64,000 bases of DNA from PNNG01 sp046291695 (lineage in GTDB: Bacteria > Bacteroidota > Bacteroidia > UBA7662): contig JBKBSO010000018.1 of the NCBI GenBank assembly GCA_046291695.1, forward strand, positions 1 to 64,000, written 5' to 3'. Both the position numbers and the translations under genes were made by a program. Positions 8,855 through 18,543 of this stretch are shown here, piece after piece. The notes under the pieces were generated by a model. It ran no database searches, had not been told where the DNA came from, and worked only from the letters and a program-made list of their open reading frames with translations. The number at the start of each line of letters is the position of its first letter. Positions within the stretch are counted from its first letter, which is position 1.

Positions 8855-11800
8855 TGCTTAATAAAGCGCATTGGATACTGATTAGCCAATCGAATTATGT
8901 AAACCCCTTGTGATAATGATTGAACAGCAATGCCTTCATTTGGGTTATAAGTGCCCTTTTGTAAAACACGGCCCTGAATGTCATGAATTACATAAGATGC
9001 AGCAGCTACTTTTGCACCTTGCACAAACAAGATGTCGTGAGTAGGGTTAGGGTAAAGCGTAAGCTGCGCCAGCTCGGTTGCAGCGATTTCTTTAGCCCAA
9101 TTGCCAGTTTTTGCCTGCCGGTGGTAAGCACCGCCATTCACATCTTCGGTTATGCGAACCAAAAAGGTTTTTGCTGAGATGCCGGTGCCTGAGAAAGTAT
9201 GATTTCCAAAGCTTACAGGAGTAGCATAAATGTCGCCAACGGCAAATATGCCGGGAAATGGACCGTTAGCACTAAGATGTTTCATATGCGATGTGTTTCC
9301 TGACGATTCTACCAGCCAATCCGCAACACCATTGTAAGCGAATTTTACCAACAATGTTTGCATAGGGGTATTGAAAGTAACACCATTGCCAAAATCACAT
9401 GCATTCTCTTCGGTTACACCTAAATATAAGGACTCGTTTTTAATGCTAAGTGGATATTTTTTTCCGTTTTCAAGGAAGTTTCCAAAACAATGTTGTACGC
9501 CTGGATAGCTGAAAGCTTGTGCCCAATCGAAAGCCAAATCATTGCCATTAAGATTTAAACGGGCAATGGCTACACAACTGCTGGTTGGGTCATGTATGAG
9601 GTTATGCGTAGCATTAAAGTCAATATCGTCTTCAAAAGCAAGGGAAATAAAACAATCACCATTTCCATCAACCACCAGGCTTTTATTCATGCGATAATTC
9701 GGAAGGAATAAATTTTGTGTGATCGGGTAAGTGCTCAAGCTGCTGAGATTGTTTGGGTTTATCACACGTATGTGAGCAATATCGTGATTGTTTGACGTGC
9801 CAAACATATACAGGTTGTTTGAACTGTGTGTTGTTTGTTGAAGGTCGCTCACGTTCAGGTCATTAAAAACGGTATGTCCATGGTAAAACCCAGGAAAGCT
9901 ATATTCAACCAGTGCAACGTTTTGAATAGGGTTTAAAGGAGCATTAAATGAGTTGTCAGAGTTATAGAAAGCTACGTTGCCGGCCGCACTTGTTTGAAGA
10001 GCGAATATCAAATAGGTCTGGTCATGCTTAAATAGGATTTTTTTTGCCACTACGTCAACAGTCGATTCTATAAACCTTGTTATCCACTCTATCCCACCAT
10101 TAGCATCGATTTTGGCTACAAAAGCATCCTGGCCACCACTATGCGTTAAGGTTACAGGAGTTGAATTGCTAAGGGTTCCTGTATAAGTTTGTGTATAATA
10201 ACCGGCAATATAGCTGTTTCCTAATTTATCTGTGGCAATGTCTTCAATGGCAAGTCCATCAAGTAATTTAGTCCAGCTAAGGGAACCATCAGCACAATAT
10301 TTTTGATATGAAGTGCCATTGGGTCTGGTTGGAAGGTGATAATTAAGTTCACCTTCAACACGAACAGTATCAGGATCAGAATAAAAAACAGCAGCGAAAA
10401 GGTCTCCTTCATAATTAACTTCAACGGCAGTGGCGTGTATATCGGAGCAGCAACTGCCAGTTGGTTGAATGTATTCAACCAACTTTGGTGAAAAGTCAGC
10501 ATGACAACAACTGCTCTTTTGCAAGCTTACATCGTCGATGAAAGTATAGTTGGTCCAGCCTTCAGCAATCCAAGTTTGAAGGTTGCTTTCGAACACATTT
10601 GAGGGCTCAATTACCAATCGGTCGTAAGTGATGCCATTATTTGGCACTTGAAAACTGGTGTTGGTGGGATGCCAGCCATTATTTGTTGTAATATAAGTGC
10701 TGTTAACTTGGTCAAATACGCCAATAAAATGCCGTATTGCTGGATTATCACCGCTTTGTATATGTACTTTAAGTGCTGTATTTAAGCTTAGGCCTAAAAT
10801 TGGATAGGTAAATGTCCAAAAGTTGAGGTCATAATAGCTGTTATTAATCAGAGGTTCTTTCAGTTTATTGATGAGTTCTACTGGTGCATAAAAGTAGTAT
10901 TCAGGCATAAGAGAAGTATGCATGCCGGCATAACCATTATTCCCTAATGACTGACCTGTTCTGGTTTCAACTGGGGGATTATGAATAGGTCCATAAAACC
11001 AAGTTGCGAAATTTGTTGGTATGCCAAAGTCATAACCATAGGGTTGTGTAGGTGCACCTCTGAAAAAGAATTCTGCAGATTTATTGGCATACCAACCAGC
11101 AACATCACTATTAAAAAATTGATCGGGGACAAGCGCCGGGAAATGATAAGGCCAACCTAAGGGAGTGAAAAGGATAGAATCAAAAACCTCAAAAGTTCCG
11201 TTACACACAAGTTCACATGGTGCAGAATCTTCTGGACAATTGAGTGCAATATTTCCAATACGATCTACTGATGGACCTTCTTCCTCGAAACAATCATTTA
11301 TTACCCAGCTTGGGTCTGCACCATCAATTGAAACTTGTGCTCCTAAATAGCCAGGCATTGTATGCCAAAGGTTGGTTATAACTTGTCCTTGTCCTTGATG
11401 AAAATTTACATGCAGATGCATATCATGAACAGGTGCTGGTAAAGGATGCATGTGGTTTTGTATAATGGCACCGTCGATAGGAATTAGCCAACCCCTAACT
11501 TCATCAATCTGACCTTGAAATGGGCCGAAATAAGAACTGCTAAGTGCATTACCTATCATATATTGGTTGATTCGGTCGATTGAAGGAGCAGGGCCAGCGA
11601 TGGTAGATTCAAGATTGCCGTTTATATAAAACTGTATTTCATCAGGCAAGAAAGTTACAGCTACCCAAACACATTCGTTTAATTCAACAACATTACCATC
11701 TTGTTGTTCATAAACTGTATTATTCACTTCCACAGCCAATTTCAAAGTTCCTCCGTTTATGCCAAAGGAAAAATGCAATTTATTTTCATCGTCATCCAAA

Positions 11801-11970
11801 TAAACGGCAGACAATATTGTTGCAAAATGATCTTCGAGACTATCGATTTTGACCTGAGCTTCAAAGCTAAAACCTTCTTCGGGTAAAGTTGAAACAAACG
11901 AAGGCACATTGGCATGGTCGTTATCGCCGTCAAAAATTAGGGCGAAATTTGGTGATTGTTGAGCGTTCAC
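8851..11970 (-). CDS. LamG-domain secreted protein with T9SS type A tail; start unclear, behind a heptad repeat tract
   Basis: 1039 residues from the only usual start in this frame, GTG 11970. That start lies after a signal-peptide-like stretch encoded in the same frame at about 12024-11971 (INFKKWLILLIISCSTT, then FVNAQ), so the true protein must begin further upstream. In the mature part, residues 5-190 look like a LamG/concanavalin fold (GFSFEAQVKI, IDEVRGW), the middle has beta-propeller-like repeats, and the end is a Por-type tail (LTLYPNPTHDILFVQG ... PMRFIKQ). The frame has no ATG, GTG or TTG between a TAA at 12126 and GTG 11970. An ATG at 12098 precedes eight heptad repeats but is out of frame. 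The gene may be switched off, start at a non-standard codon, or carry a start mutation. Confidence 0.8.
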   Translation of the reverse strand: MNAQQSPNFALIFDGDNDHANVPSFVSTLPEEGFSFEAQVKIDSLEDHFATILSAVYLDDDENKLHFSFGINGGTLKLAVEVNNTVYEQQDGNVVELNECVWVAVTFLPDEIQFYINGNLESTIAGPAPSIDRINQYMIGNALSSSYFGPFQGQIDEVRGWLIPIDGAIIQNHMHPLPAPVHDMHLHVNFHQGQGQVITNLWHTMPGYLGAQVSIDGADPSWVINDCFEEEGPSVDRIGNIALNCPEDSAPCELVCNGTFEVFDSILFTPLGWPYHFPALVPDQFFNSDVAGWYANKSAEFFFRGAPTQPYGYDFGIPTNFATWFYGPIHNPPVETRTGQSLGNNGYAGMHTSLMPEYYFYAPVELINKLKEPLINNSYYDLNFWTFTYPILGLSLNTALKVHIQSGDNPAIRHFIGVFDQVNSTYITTNNGWHPTNTSFQVPNNGITYDRLVIEPSNVFESNLQTWIAEGWTNYTFIDDVSLQKSSCCHADFSPKLVEYIQPTGSCCSDIHATAVEVNYEGDLFAAVFYSDPDTVRVEGELNYHLPTRPNGTSYQKYCADGSLSWTKLLDGLAIEDIATDKLGNSYIAGYYTQTYTGTLSNSTPVTLTHSGGQDAFVAKIDANGGIEWITRFIESTVDVVAKKILFKHDQTYLIFALQTSAAGNVAFYNSDNSFNAPLNPIQNVALVEYSFPGFYHGHTVFNDLNVSDLQQTTHSSNNLYMFGTSNNHDIAHIRVINPNNLSSLSTYPITQNLFLPNYRMNKSLVVDGNGDCFISLAFEDDIDFNATHNLIHDPTSSCVAIARLNLNGNDLAFDWAQAFSYPGVQHCFGNFLENGKKYPLSIKNESLYLGVTEENACDFGNGVTFNTPMQTLLVKFAYNGVADWLVESSGNTSHMKHLSANGPFPGIFAVGDIYATPVSFGNHTFSGTGISAKTFLVRITEDVNGGAYHRQAKTGNWAKEIAATELAQLTLYPNPTHDILFVQGAKVAAASYVIHDIQGRVLQKGTYNPNEGIAVQSLSQGVYIIRLANQYPMRFIKQ

Positions 11971-12040
11971 AAATGTCGTTGAACACGAAATAATTAGCAG
12001 AATTAGCCATTTTTTAAAGTTTATGCCATTTCGTAATTTC

Positions 12041-12096
12041 GGATTTCGGATTTCGGATTTCGGATTTCGGATTTCGGATTTCGGATTTCGGATTTC
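12041..12096. repeat. Eight perfect tandem copies of a heptanucleotide (GGATTTC on the + strand)
   Basis: Copies occupy 12041-12047, 12048-12054 and so on to 12090-12096, with a degenerate ninth unit at 12034-12040. The tract lies at the 5' end of the minus-strand LamG gene, directly after an ATG (12098-12096). Because seven is not a multiple of three, each gain or loss of a unit changes the reading frame downstream. Confidence 0.97.
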
Positions 12097-12186
12097 ATAA
12101 TAATTTGGTTTAGGGCAATTAAGTTACGGGAATAAATCGTTATATACATCTATTGTAATGTTTTTTTCATTTCAATGTTATAAGTG

Positions 12187-12489
12187 CTCGACACCTTCGA
12201 CCATAAACTTTGGCGCTTGCCGCTTTATCGCAAGTACAGCGTACGACTGATGCAGCGTGCAAAAAAAGGGGTAGGGGAGAAAATCAAAAAGTATGATTTT
12301 TGGGGCCTCATGTTGTTTGTGATGATTCCGCTACCCTTTACCGGTGCCTATATGGGTGTGGTGGCCGCCAGGGTACTCCAAATTTCGCGACCAAAAGCCT
12401 CCCGTGCCATTGGTTTAGGGGTGGTTATTGCAACCACCATCATCGCTGGAACAACCTATTTGAGTTTGTTGGGGGTGAAGTTGTTGTGA
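12187..12489 (+). pseudogene. Truncated copy of the COG2426-type membrane protein gene
   Basis: This is the right copy of the repeat at 6268-6568 and encodes only the last 100 residues of the protein; a chance GTG at 12184 opens the frame. Four base differences give Ser, Thr and Leu in place of Tyr, Ala and Phe, and the stop is TGA rather than TAA. The first two membrane helices and the LSPLGEARVG motif are missing, so function is unlikely. A strong terminator follows this copy, whereas none is seen right after the complete copy, which suggests this end is the original downstream context. Confidence 0.85.
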
Positions 12490-12506
12490 TTCACAAAGCC
12501 TTATTA

Positions 12507-12544
12507 CACAAAAAAGCCCAACCATAGGATCGGGCTTTTTTGTG
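12507..12544. terminator. Bidirectional terminator
   Basis: A perfect 13-bp stem (12507-12519 with 12532-12544) includes an A-run on the left and a T-run on the right. It can end transcripts from the truncated copy (+) and from the giant cargo gene (-). Confidence 0.85.
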
Positions 12545-12558
12545 CGTAGCAAGCGGGC

Positions 12559-15500
12559 TTAGCGCTGAATGACCAGTCGTTGGCCGCTGATGCGCTGACC
12601 GTGACGGAGCTGGATGCGGTAAACCCCTTGGTTCAAATGGCCGAGTTGCAATTGTTCGTGGTGGTTTTCGCCTGTTGGGTAAACCACTTGCTCGAATACC
12701 TTGCGTCCACGCAAATCGTAAATTTCGAGTTGGATGGCTTCCTGAACATCGGTGCTAAACTGCACTACCACCTGACCATTGCTCGGATTCGGATACACCT
12801 TCATCTGGCTGGCCAGATCGAGAGCTCGCACCGATACGCCCGATACATTGACTGTTCGGAAAAGGGTATCAGTGCCACAGCTGTTGTTTACCACCAAGCG
12901 TACTTGGTAGCTGCCATTGGCCGTGTAAGTGATTGAGGCTGTAGGCCCGCTGGCGGTTTGCCCATTGCCAAAATCCCACAGGTAGCTGCTGGCATGTTGG
13001 CTTGTGGCTGCGTTAAAGCTGAAGCTGGGGGCGCTGCTCGAGTCGATGGTAAATGCAGCCAAAGGCTCCGGATTTACCACAATCGACTTAGACACCAGGG
13101 CGCTTTCGCAACTACCATGCTCTATCTGCATATTATAGAAATAGAAGTAGTTGGCGGCATTGCTCGAACTGGTGCCTGTAATGCGGGCATAGTTGCCAAA
13201 AGTGTAAGGGAATACGGCTCCGTCGGAATTACGGTACATACCGCCGGCGCTTTGGTTATTCGTAGGTGCCATGGTATACATACCTGGTTGCAGCGGAATA
13301 TTTACTTGTACATCAACCGTACTATAAGGCAGTCCTTGATTTACACTGATGGCATGGGAGCTTACAATGTTGTTGTTCATATCCCGAATAACCAGATTAA
13401 CTATGCCGGATTGCTGCGGATAAATACGCATGCCCCGTATAACTACAGGCTTAAGTATTTCAATATTCAAACGATTGTTGCCTACAGTAATACCCGAAAA
13501 AGCACCGCCATTGCCAATGGTATTGTCCACGGGGCCAAGTATGCCATTCACCAAGCCTAAAGCACGTGCCTGCACTTGGGTGCTTTGCGCTGGCGAAAGC
13601 GTAATGCTGTCGCCGGTACCTATTTGGTTATTGCTGGCATCGAACCAGCCGATATTACCCGCCCCGCTGCTGGGATCATTCCAAAGGGTAACCGAACCAC
13701 CAGCACAGAGGGTGTCGGCAGTTGACAGAATAATCGGCAAGGCAATCTGTCGGATCTGTAGTGTCTTAAATATACTGTCGTTTGCGTTGTTTTGGTCGGC
13801 CTGGTAGAGCACGGTTGCTTCAACCTGAATGGTACCGCCAGGGAAAAGCGAAAGGGGCGTAGGCAGCGAAAGGGTATCCGTTGCTCCTGCGGCTATGCTG
13901 CTGGTGATGGTGGTGTTGTAAGTCTGGTTTACGGCACCTGTAAGCGCAATGCGCACATCAAATGCGGTAGCAGGGTTTAAACCTTCATTTTTAATAACCA
14001 CTACAAAGGCGACATTACTGTCGGGACAGCTACCACTAATGGGTTCGAGCAGGTTGAGCATGGCCAAATCGTCGGTACGTGGTGTGCAAACGGCTAGTGG
14101 ACCTACCCATGGTGAAAATTGGGTATTACAGCTGTCGCGTACATATACATCGTAACAAACATTGCCGCTAAGTCCACTAATGGTATAAGGGTTGGTTACA
14201 CCACTGATTAAAGTGCCGGTTCCAGGAGTAAAGCCGTCTGGGCCGAATTCGAGTTGCCAAGCCGTTGCACTCGATATCCAACTGATGGTGGCGGTGGTAA
14301 GTCCGATGGTATCGACACTTACAATGGCAGGACCGGGGCAACCCGCTGGGGTGAATTCGATCGCACCCATATCGGGTTGTGCAGGATCCCGTGGCTGCCC
14401 GTTAATATCGAGCTGCACATAGGAAATGGGTTGGGCCGTGCCGTTTAATGCATTGGCTTGCGGGGTGTAATCGCGGTTCGGGCGGTCAACAAAGTCGGGG
14501 TTGAGGCTGATGCTGTTGGCATCGTAACCTTGGACTTGCCAGTCGGCCAAGCTACTCTGATTTGTACCACCGAATAAGCCAATGCCTGAATTACTTGCGG
14601 TAACGTCAACAAATAGGTTGTTGCGGTTACTTACTACATTGGCAGTGGTGTTGATGATGGCGATGGTATGTTTGGCACCTGAGCCGGTACGTGTTTGGAA
14701 GATATTATTACTGAAAATCCGCACATTATCGATGTTATTTTCAAGTGAAATGCCCCTACTTAAGCCGGTACTGCTGAGTGAACTGCTCATGTCGAGCGTA
14801 TTGAAGCTTATTTCCGACAGGGTAGAGTTATTTAGTAAAATACCAACCGTGGCTCCCGAAGAGTTTAATTCATAAATGAGGTTGTTGTAAATGCGGCTCG
14901 AACTGCTCGAGTCGATGGGATTTACGCCACTCAGTCGAATGGCGTTGGCCGCTGTAGCTCTCGAACTGGCCGAAGTATGCGAATTGTGGATGATGTTTGA
15001 ATGAATTTGCAAGCCGTTGTTTACTGTTTCAACGTTTATACCATTGAAGGTGGTAACCGTAACCCGGTTTTGGCGATGAATTTCGTTGCCTGCAATTTCG
15101 GTGTTGGTCGAATTGTTCACGAAGATGCCATTTGCGCTAAAATCACGAATCAAATTGCCTATAAAACGGTTGCCTGAAGTTTCGGGGCTGTTGATGATGC
15201 CATTTAACCGAATTCCCGTATGGGCACCTACTATTTCATTGGAGTCAATGACGTTCATGGCTGCCGGTGTTGAGGTGGTGTTGTTAATAAAGCCACCTGT
15301 AAACACAATGCCCGAAGAAGCATTTAAAGCATTGGTGACCGGGATGGTCGTAACGGCGCTCAAATCAATAAGGTTGTTGCGAATGATGTTGTGGTTCGCT
15401 TCATTTTGCAGGATAATACCTATCCCAAACTCAGCATCGAGACCACGAATCACAAAATTTTCAAGGTTGATGTACTTGGTGCCGTTCATCAACACCAGGT

Positions 15501-18393
15501 ATTTGTCGTTGGTGTTGGGCGTAATGAGTATGGTGTCGCGCTGTCCGTCGAATATCAGTCGGCTGGTATCGCTGGTGCCTGGCACAAAGCCTAAATCTAA
15601 ACGTTGGGTTCGTTTTTTGTTTGGGAATTCGGTTTGAATGCGAACTTCACCCAGAATACCGGCGCAATACAAACGCTCGAGCAGCTGGTTAAAGTCAGGA
15701 AAATCGCTGTTGGTGCTGCCTGAGGTGTAGGTACCCGCTGGTAAAGGAGCACAAAACTGAAACTCGAGGGTGTCGTTTAGGTTGTTTGCATCTGCACTTC
15801 CATTGGGTAAGGCACACCATACGCGTAATTTAAGGTCGCCGGCAGCAGGAATAAGCAGGTTGTTGGTAAACTGAAAAAGCACCGTGTCGAGGAAGGCCAA
15901 ACTTCCGTTGAAGTTTTGGGAGATTACCGGACCGTTATCAAGTTGGTAATTGAGCTGGAGGCTGTTCAAGGTCGACTGTCCTTGGTTTTGAATCAAAACG
16001 CTAATAGGAACCGAATTGCCGGGGATTTGGGTTGGTGTTAGTCCGGGTAAATCGAGTAAGGCGGCATCGTTTCCTACCAACAGTATCTCATAAGCCCCAA
16101 TGGTTGGTTGTTGCAAACTACGAGGATTTCCGACAATGTCGAAGGGGACATCGGATATGACGATGCCTGCATCTTTTAGCGGAGAATTGGGTAAAGGCCT
16201 CAGGTCTTCCAATGCCGTGAATAGCGGATCGGCCAAGAGACCGGCGCTATCGATTCCATAGGTAGTTTGCCAATCGACCAGGCTGGCCGAAGTTGTTGCC
16301 GGACTACTAATGAAACCAAAGCTGGTGAAACTGGGAATATTAAAGGCATTATGCGAGGCAAACACCCGATTTACAGCCGAAGCTTCAGGAAAAAAATATA
16401 CCGAAAAATTGGCCGGTGTGGTCTGGGCTGCATTAACCGGAATTACACTATACACATTATTGATGTGCACCAGGCTGTCCACGGTATTGTTTTGGCCGAA
16501 ACTGTTGGTGAGGTGCAAAATGCCATTTCGTGTGGTTGAGGTAGTGTTTACCCGCATTTGTGAAGCGTTGTGGTAAATTTCTATCCAGTCGTTACCTCCA
16601 TTCGTATTACCGGTGAGGAAATAGGTGCGCGGTGTAGCATTGCTGTAGTTCAGTGAAAAGGAGTTGTTAAACACCTTGTTGCGTAAACTCCCGCTTCCTG
16701 TAAAGTTGGTGAGTGATAGGGCCGATTGCCCAATATTTCCTATAGCCGTATTGTTTTGGATCGTAAAGCCGGTATGATTGGTGAGTGTAATGACTGTGGA
16801 TGCGGCCAACAGGGAACTGATGCTGTTTTCGAAGGTATTGCTGTTGATGTCGGTACCTCTTGCATTTGCTACTAAAAAAATGGAGCTGGCAAAAATGTTT
16901 TTAAAGTTGCAAGCTTGCACCTGAAGGCCGATAAGCGAATCTACCCCGGTAGTATTGGCATTGAACAAGCCATAGTAGCCATCTTCAAACGAACACTGAA
17001 AAATGAAAGCGTTATTTGCTCCACTCAAACTGAGAAGCCGATTATTTGCGCTGTTCGATCCTGCAACGCCGCTAAACTTGCAGCCAAAAAGCGAGATGTT
17101 GTGGGTATTTGCACCGATGAGCATCAGTTCTTCGGCACTTGTTGGTAAAGCACTACGCCGAAAACTGATATTCCTGAAATTTAAGCCGCCAGTATTGTAA
17201 ATAGAAATTACGCTTCCGTTGTCGGGCGCTTCCAATACAACACTATCCGCATTTTGAGAAATACTTTCAATGGTTACCGTACTGCTTAAACCCAATATAG
17301 GATTGTTGATGAAGTAACTACCCGAATAAGTGCCGTTGGCAAGTAAAATGGTAACAGGTCCTGCGATGTTGCTGCAGTTGATTCTGGCCATAACATCATC
17401 CAGGTTGTTAAAATTGGTTGGGCTATTCGGTTGCGAGGGATCAACTGTAAAAACCCCGGTGAGTATGGGTGCCGCTTCGAGTGTGTATGTCGAACTGGTG
17501 TCGGCATTTAAACCACAACTCACGATACATCGGTAATATTCAGGCTGGTTGGCAGGTACAGGCACAAACAGGTTAAGCGTGTTGCCGGCTGCGACGTCAG
17601 TAAAATTGATGTTGTCAGAAGAGCTTTGCCAACGAAAGGTGAGGCCGGAACTGAAGTTGAATGCGCCGGCGAGACGAAGATTTATAGTGCTATTCGGACA
17701 GCTGATCCCTGTTGCATTTACTATCGTACCCGCAATGGGAGTGCTGCATACCGAAACGGTGTCGTAATAAATGCGCATGGTCGGACGACGATCGCGTGCA
17801 TTTACCAAGGTGTCGGTATTTAGTGGGCCATTGTACCCGATTACCGAGCTACTTACGGTATTTAAGCTCCACTGGATGGGGCCTGAAAAACTAGTTGGGA
17901 AGATTTTTTCCCAGTCGAAACCCATTTCGAGTCCATCGCCTGTATATACAAAGGGTTCTTGCAATTCGAAACTCACATAACCGGTTCCGCCGGTTATGGC
18001 TTGTTGCGAGCTGGTGTAAACCCGGGTTGCCTGACTGATAAGCGCACTGAAAGAAGCCGGTACTTGTGGCGCTTGCTGTGCAGAAGAATTATTAAACCAA
18101 ATCTCAAATTTATTGAGATGAGGGGGTAAGGTGGTAGAGGTGTTCCCTTTATGGAAATCGATACGGGTAATAATACTGCCGTTGGGCAGGCTGGCTAACT
18201 CGCTGGAGGTGAGTAGGTAAAAGTATTTAGAATAGGCGTCTACTACATTTCGTCCGTGTATAGGCCCACCATCAGTGGTTGCACCATTTAAATTTAACGG
18301 ATTATTGGTTGAGGTGCCAATTTGCACAAACTGCTGTGCGCTTCCCGAAAGATATGCACTGAGCATACCCAATAGCAGTAAGGTTTTTTTCAT
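12559..18393 (-). CDS. Giant secreted beta-helix/PKD protein with T9SS type A tail
   Basis: 1944 residues from ATG 18393, which begins a standard signal peptide (MKKTLLLLGMLSAYLSGSA); the open frame extends 25 codons further but adds only basic, unrelated residues. Two large regions of short N-rich repeats (about 380-800 and 1020-1350) look like right-handed parallel beta-helices. CARDB-like segments (NDAALLDLPG; DDLAMLNLLEP), a fibronectin-III-like stretch around 1400 and a PKD domain (SYLWDFGNGQTASG) near 1800 follow. The last 80 residues are a Por-type tail (MKVYPNPSNGQ ... GVYRIQLRHG). Such proteins are surface adhesins or polysaccharide-active proteins, but no catalytic motif was recognised. 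Confidence 0.88.
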   Translation of the reverse strand: MKKTLLLLGMLSAYLSGSAQQFVQIGTSTNNPLNLNGATTDGGPIHGRNVVDAYSKYFYLLTSSELASLPNGSIITRIDFHKGNTSTTLPPHLNKFEIWFNNSSAQQAPQVPASFSALISQATRVYTSSQQAITGGTGYVSFELQEPFVYTGDGLEMGFDWEKIFPTSFSGPIQWSLNTVSSSVIGYNGPLNTDTLVNARDRRPTMRIYYDTVSVCSTPIAGTIVNATGISCPNSTINLRLAGAFNFSSGLTFRWQSSSDNINFTDVAAGNTLNLFVPVPANQPEYYRCIVSCGLNADTSSTYTLEAAPILTGVFTVDPSQPNSPTNFNNLDDVMARINCSNIAGPVTILLANGTYSGSYFINNPILGLSSTVTIESISQNADSVVLEAPDNGSVISIYNTGGLNFRNISFRRSALPTSAEELMLIGANTHNISLFGCKFSGVAGSNSANNRLLSLSGANNAFIFQCSFEDGYYGLFNANTTGVDSLIGLQVQACNFKNIFASSIFLVANARGTDINSNTFENSISSLLAASTVITLTNHTGFTIQNNTAIGNIGQSALSLTNFTGSGSLRNKVFNNSFSLNYSNATPRTYFLTGNTNGGNDWIEIYHNASQMRVNTTSTTRNGILHLTNSFGQNNTVDSLVHINNVYSVIPVNAAQTTPANFSVYFFPEASAVNRVFASHNAFNIPSFTSFGFISSPATTSASLVDWQTTYGIDSAGLLADPLFTALEDLRPLPNSPLKDAGIVISDVPFDIVGNPRSLQQPTIGAYEILLVGNDAALLDLPGLTPTQIPGNSVPISVLIQNQGQSTLNSLQLNYQLDNGPVISQNFNGSLAFLDTVLFQFTNNLLIPAAGDLKLRVWCALPNGSADANNLNDTLEFQFCAPLPAGTYTSGSTNSDFPDFNQLLERLYCAGILGEVRIQTEFPNKKRTQRLDLGFVPGTSDTSRLIFDGQRDTILITPNTNDKYLVLMNGTKYINLENFVIRGLDAEFGIGIILQNEANHNIIRNNLIDLSAVTTIPVTNALNASSGIVFTGGFINNTTSTPAAMNVIDSNEIVGAHTGIRLNGIINSPETSGNRFIGNLIRDFSANGIFVNNSTNTEIAGNEIHRQNRVTVTTFNGINVETVNNGLQIHSNIIHNSHTSASSRATAANAIRLSGVNPIDSSSSSRIYNNLIYELNSSGATVGILLNNSTLSEISFNTLDMSSSLSSTGLSRGISLENNIDNVRIFSNNIFQTRTGSGAKHTIAIINTTANVVSNRNNLFVDVTASNSGIGLFGGTNQSSLADWQVQGYDANSISLNPDFVDRPNRDYTPQANALNGTAQPISYVQLDINGQPRDPAQPDMGAIEFTPAGCPGPAIVSVDTIGLTTATISWISSATAWQLEFGPDGFTPGTGTLISGVTNPYTISGLSGNVCYDVYVRDSCNTQFSPWVGPLAVCTPRTDDLAMLNLLEPISGSCPDSNVAFVVVIKNEGLNPATAFDVRIALTGAVNQTYNTTITSSIAAGATDTLSLPTPLSLFPGGTIQVEATVLYQADQNNANDSIFKTLQIRQIALPIILSTADTLCAGGSVTLWNDPSSGAGNIGWFDASNNQIGTGDSITLSPAQSTQVQARALGLVNGILGPVDNTIGNGGAFSGITVGNNRLNIEILKPVVIRGMRIYPQQSGIVNLVIRDMNNNIVSSHAISVNQGLPYSTVDVQVNIPLQPGMYTMAPTNNQSAGGMYRNSDGAVFPYTFGNYARITGTSSSNAANYFYFYNMQIEHGSCESALVSKSIVVNPEPLAAFTIDSSSAPSFSFNAATSQHASSYLWDFGNGQTASGPTASITYTANGSYQVRLVVNNSCGTDTLFRTVNVSGVSVRALDLASQMKVYPNPSNGQVVVQFSTDVQEAIQLEIYDLRGRKVFEQVVYPTGENHHEQLQLGHLNQGVYRIQLRHGQRISGQRLVIQR

Positions 18394-18479
18394 AATATTA
18401 AATGTTGTAGAGCTTAAAATTACGCCTCTTTTTCGATTTTTCGGCAAAAACTTAAGATATAAAACCAAACAAAATGCGA

Positions 18480-18508
18480 CAAGCCCGTCTATAAAAGAGT
18501 CGGGCTTG
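18480..18508 (-). terminator. Possible terminator after the S9 peptidase gene
   Basis: An 8-bp perfect stem (18480-18487 with 18501-18508) lies about 36 bases after the peptidase stop. The T-run on the minus strand is interrupted, so confidence is low. Confidence 0.4.
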
Positions 18509-18543
18509 ATGAAACCAGGATTAGGTATTTTGCTAACCAGACT

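Noticed and set aside
12041..12096. CRISPR array
   Set aside because: The repeats are contiguous 7-mers without spacers.
12184..12489. A separate 101-residue membrane protein gene
   Set aside because: It is the duplicated 3' end of the gene at 6106-6570 and begins at a chance GTG, so it is listed as a pseudogene.
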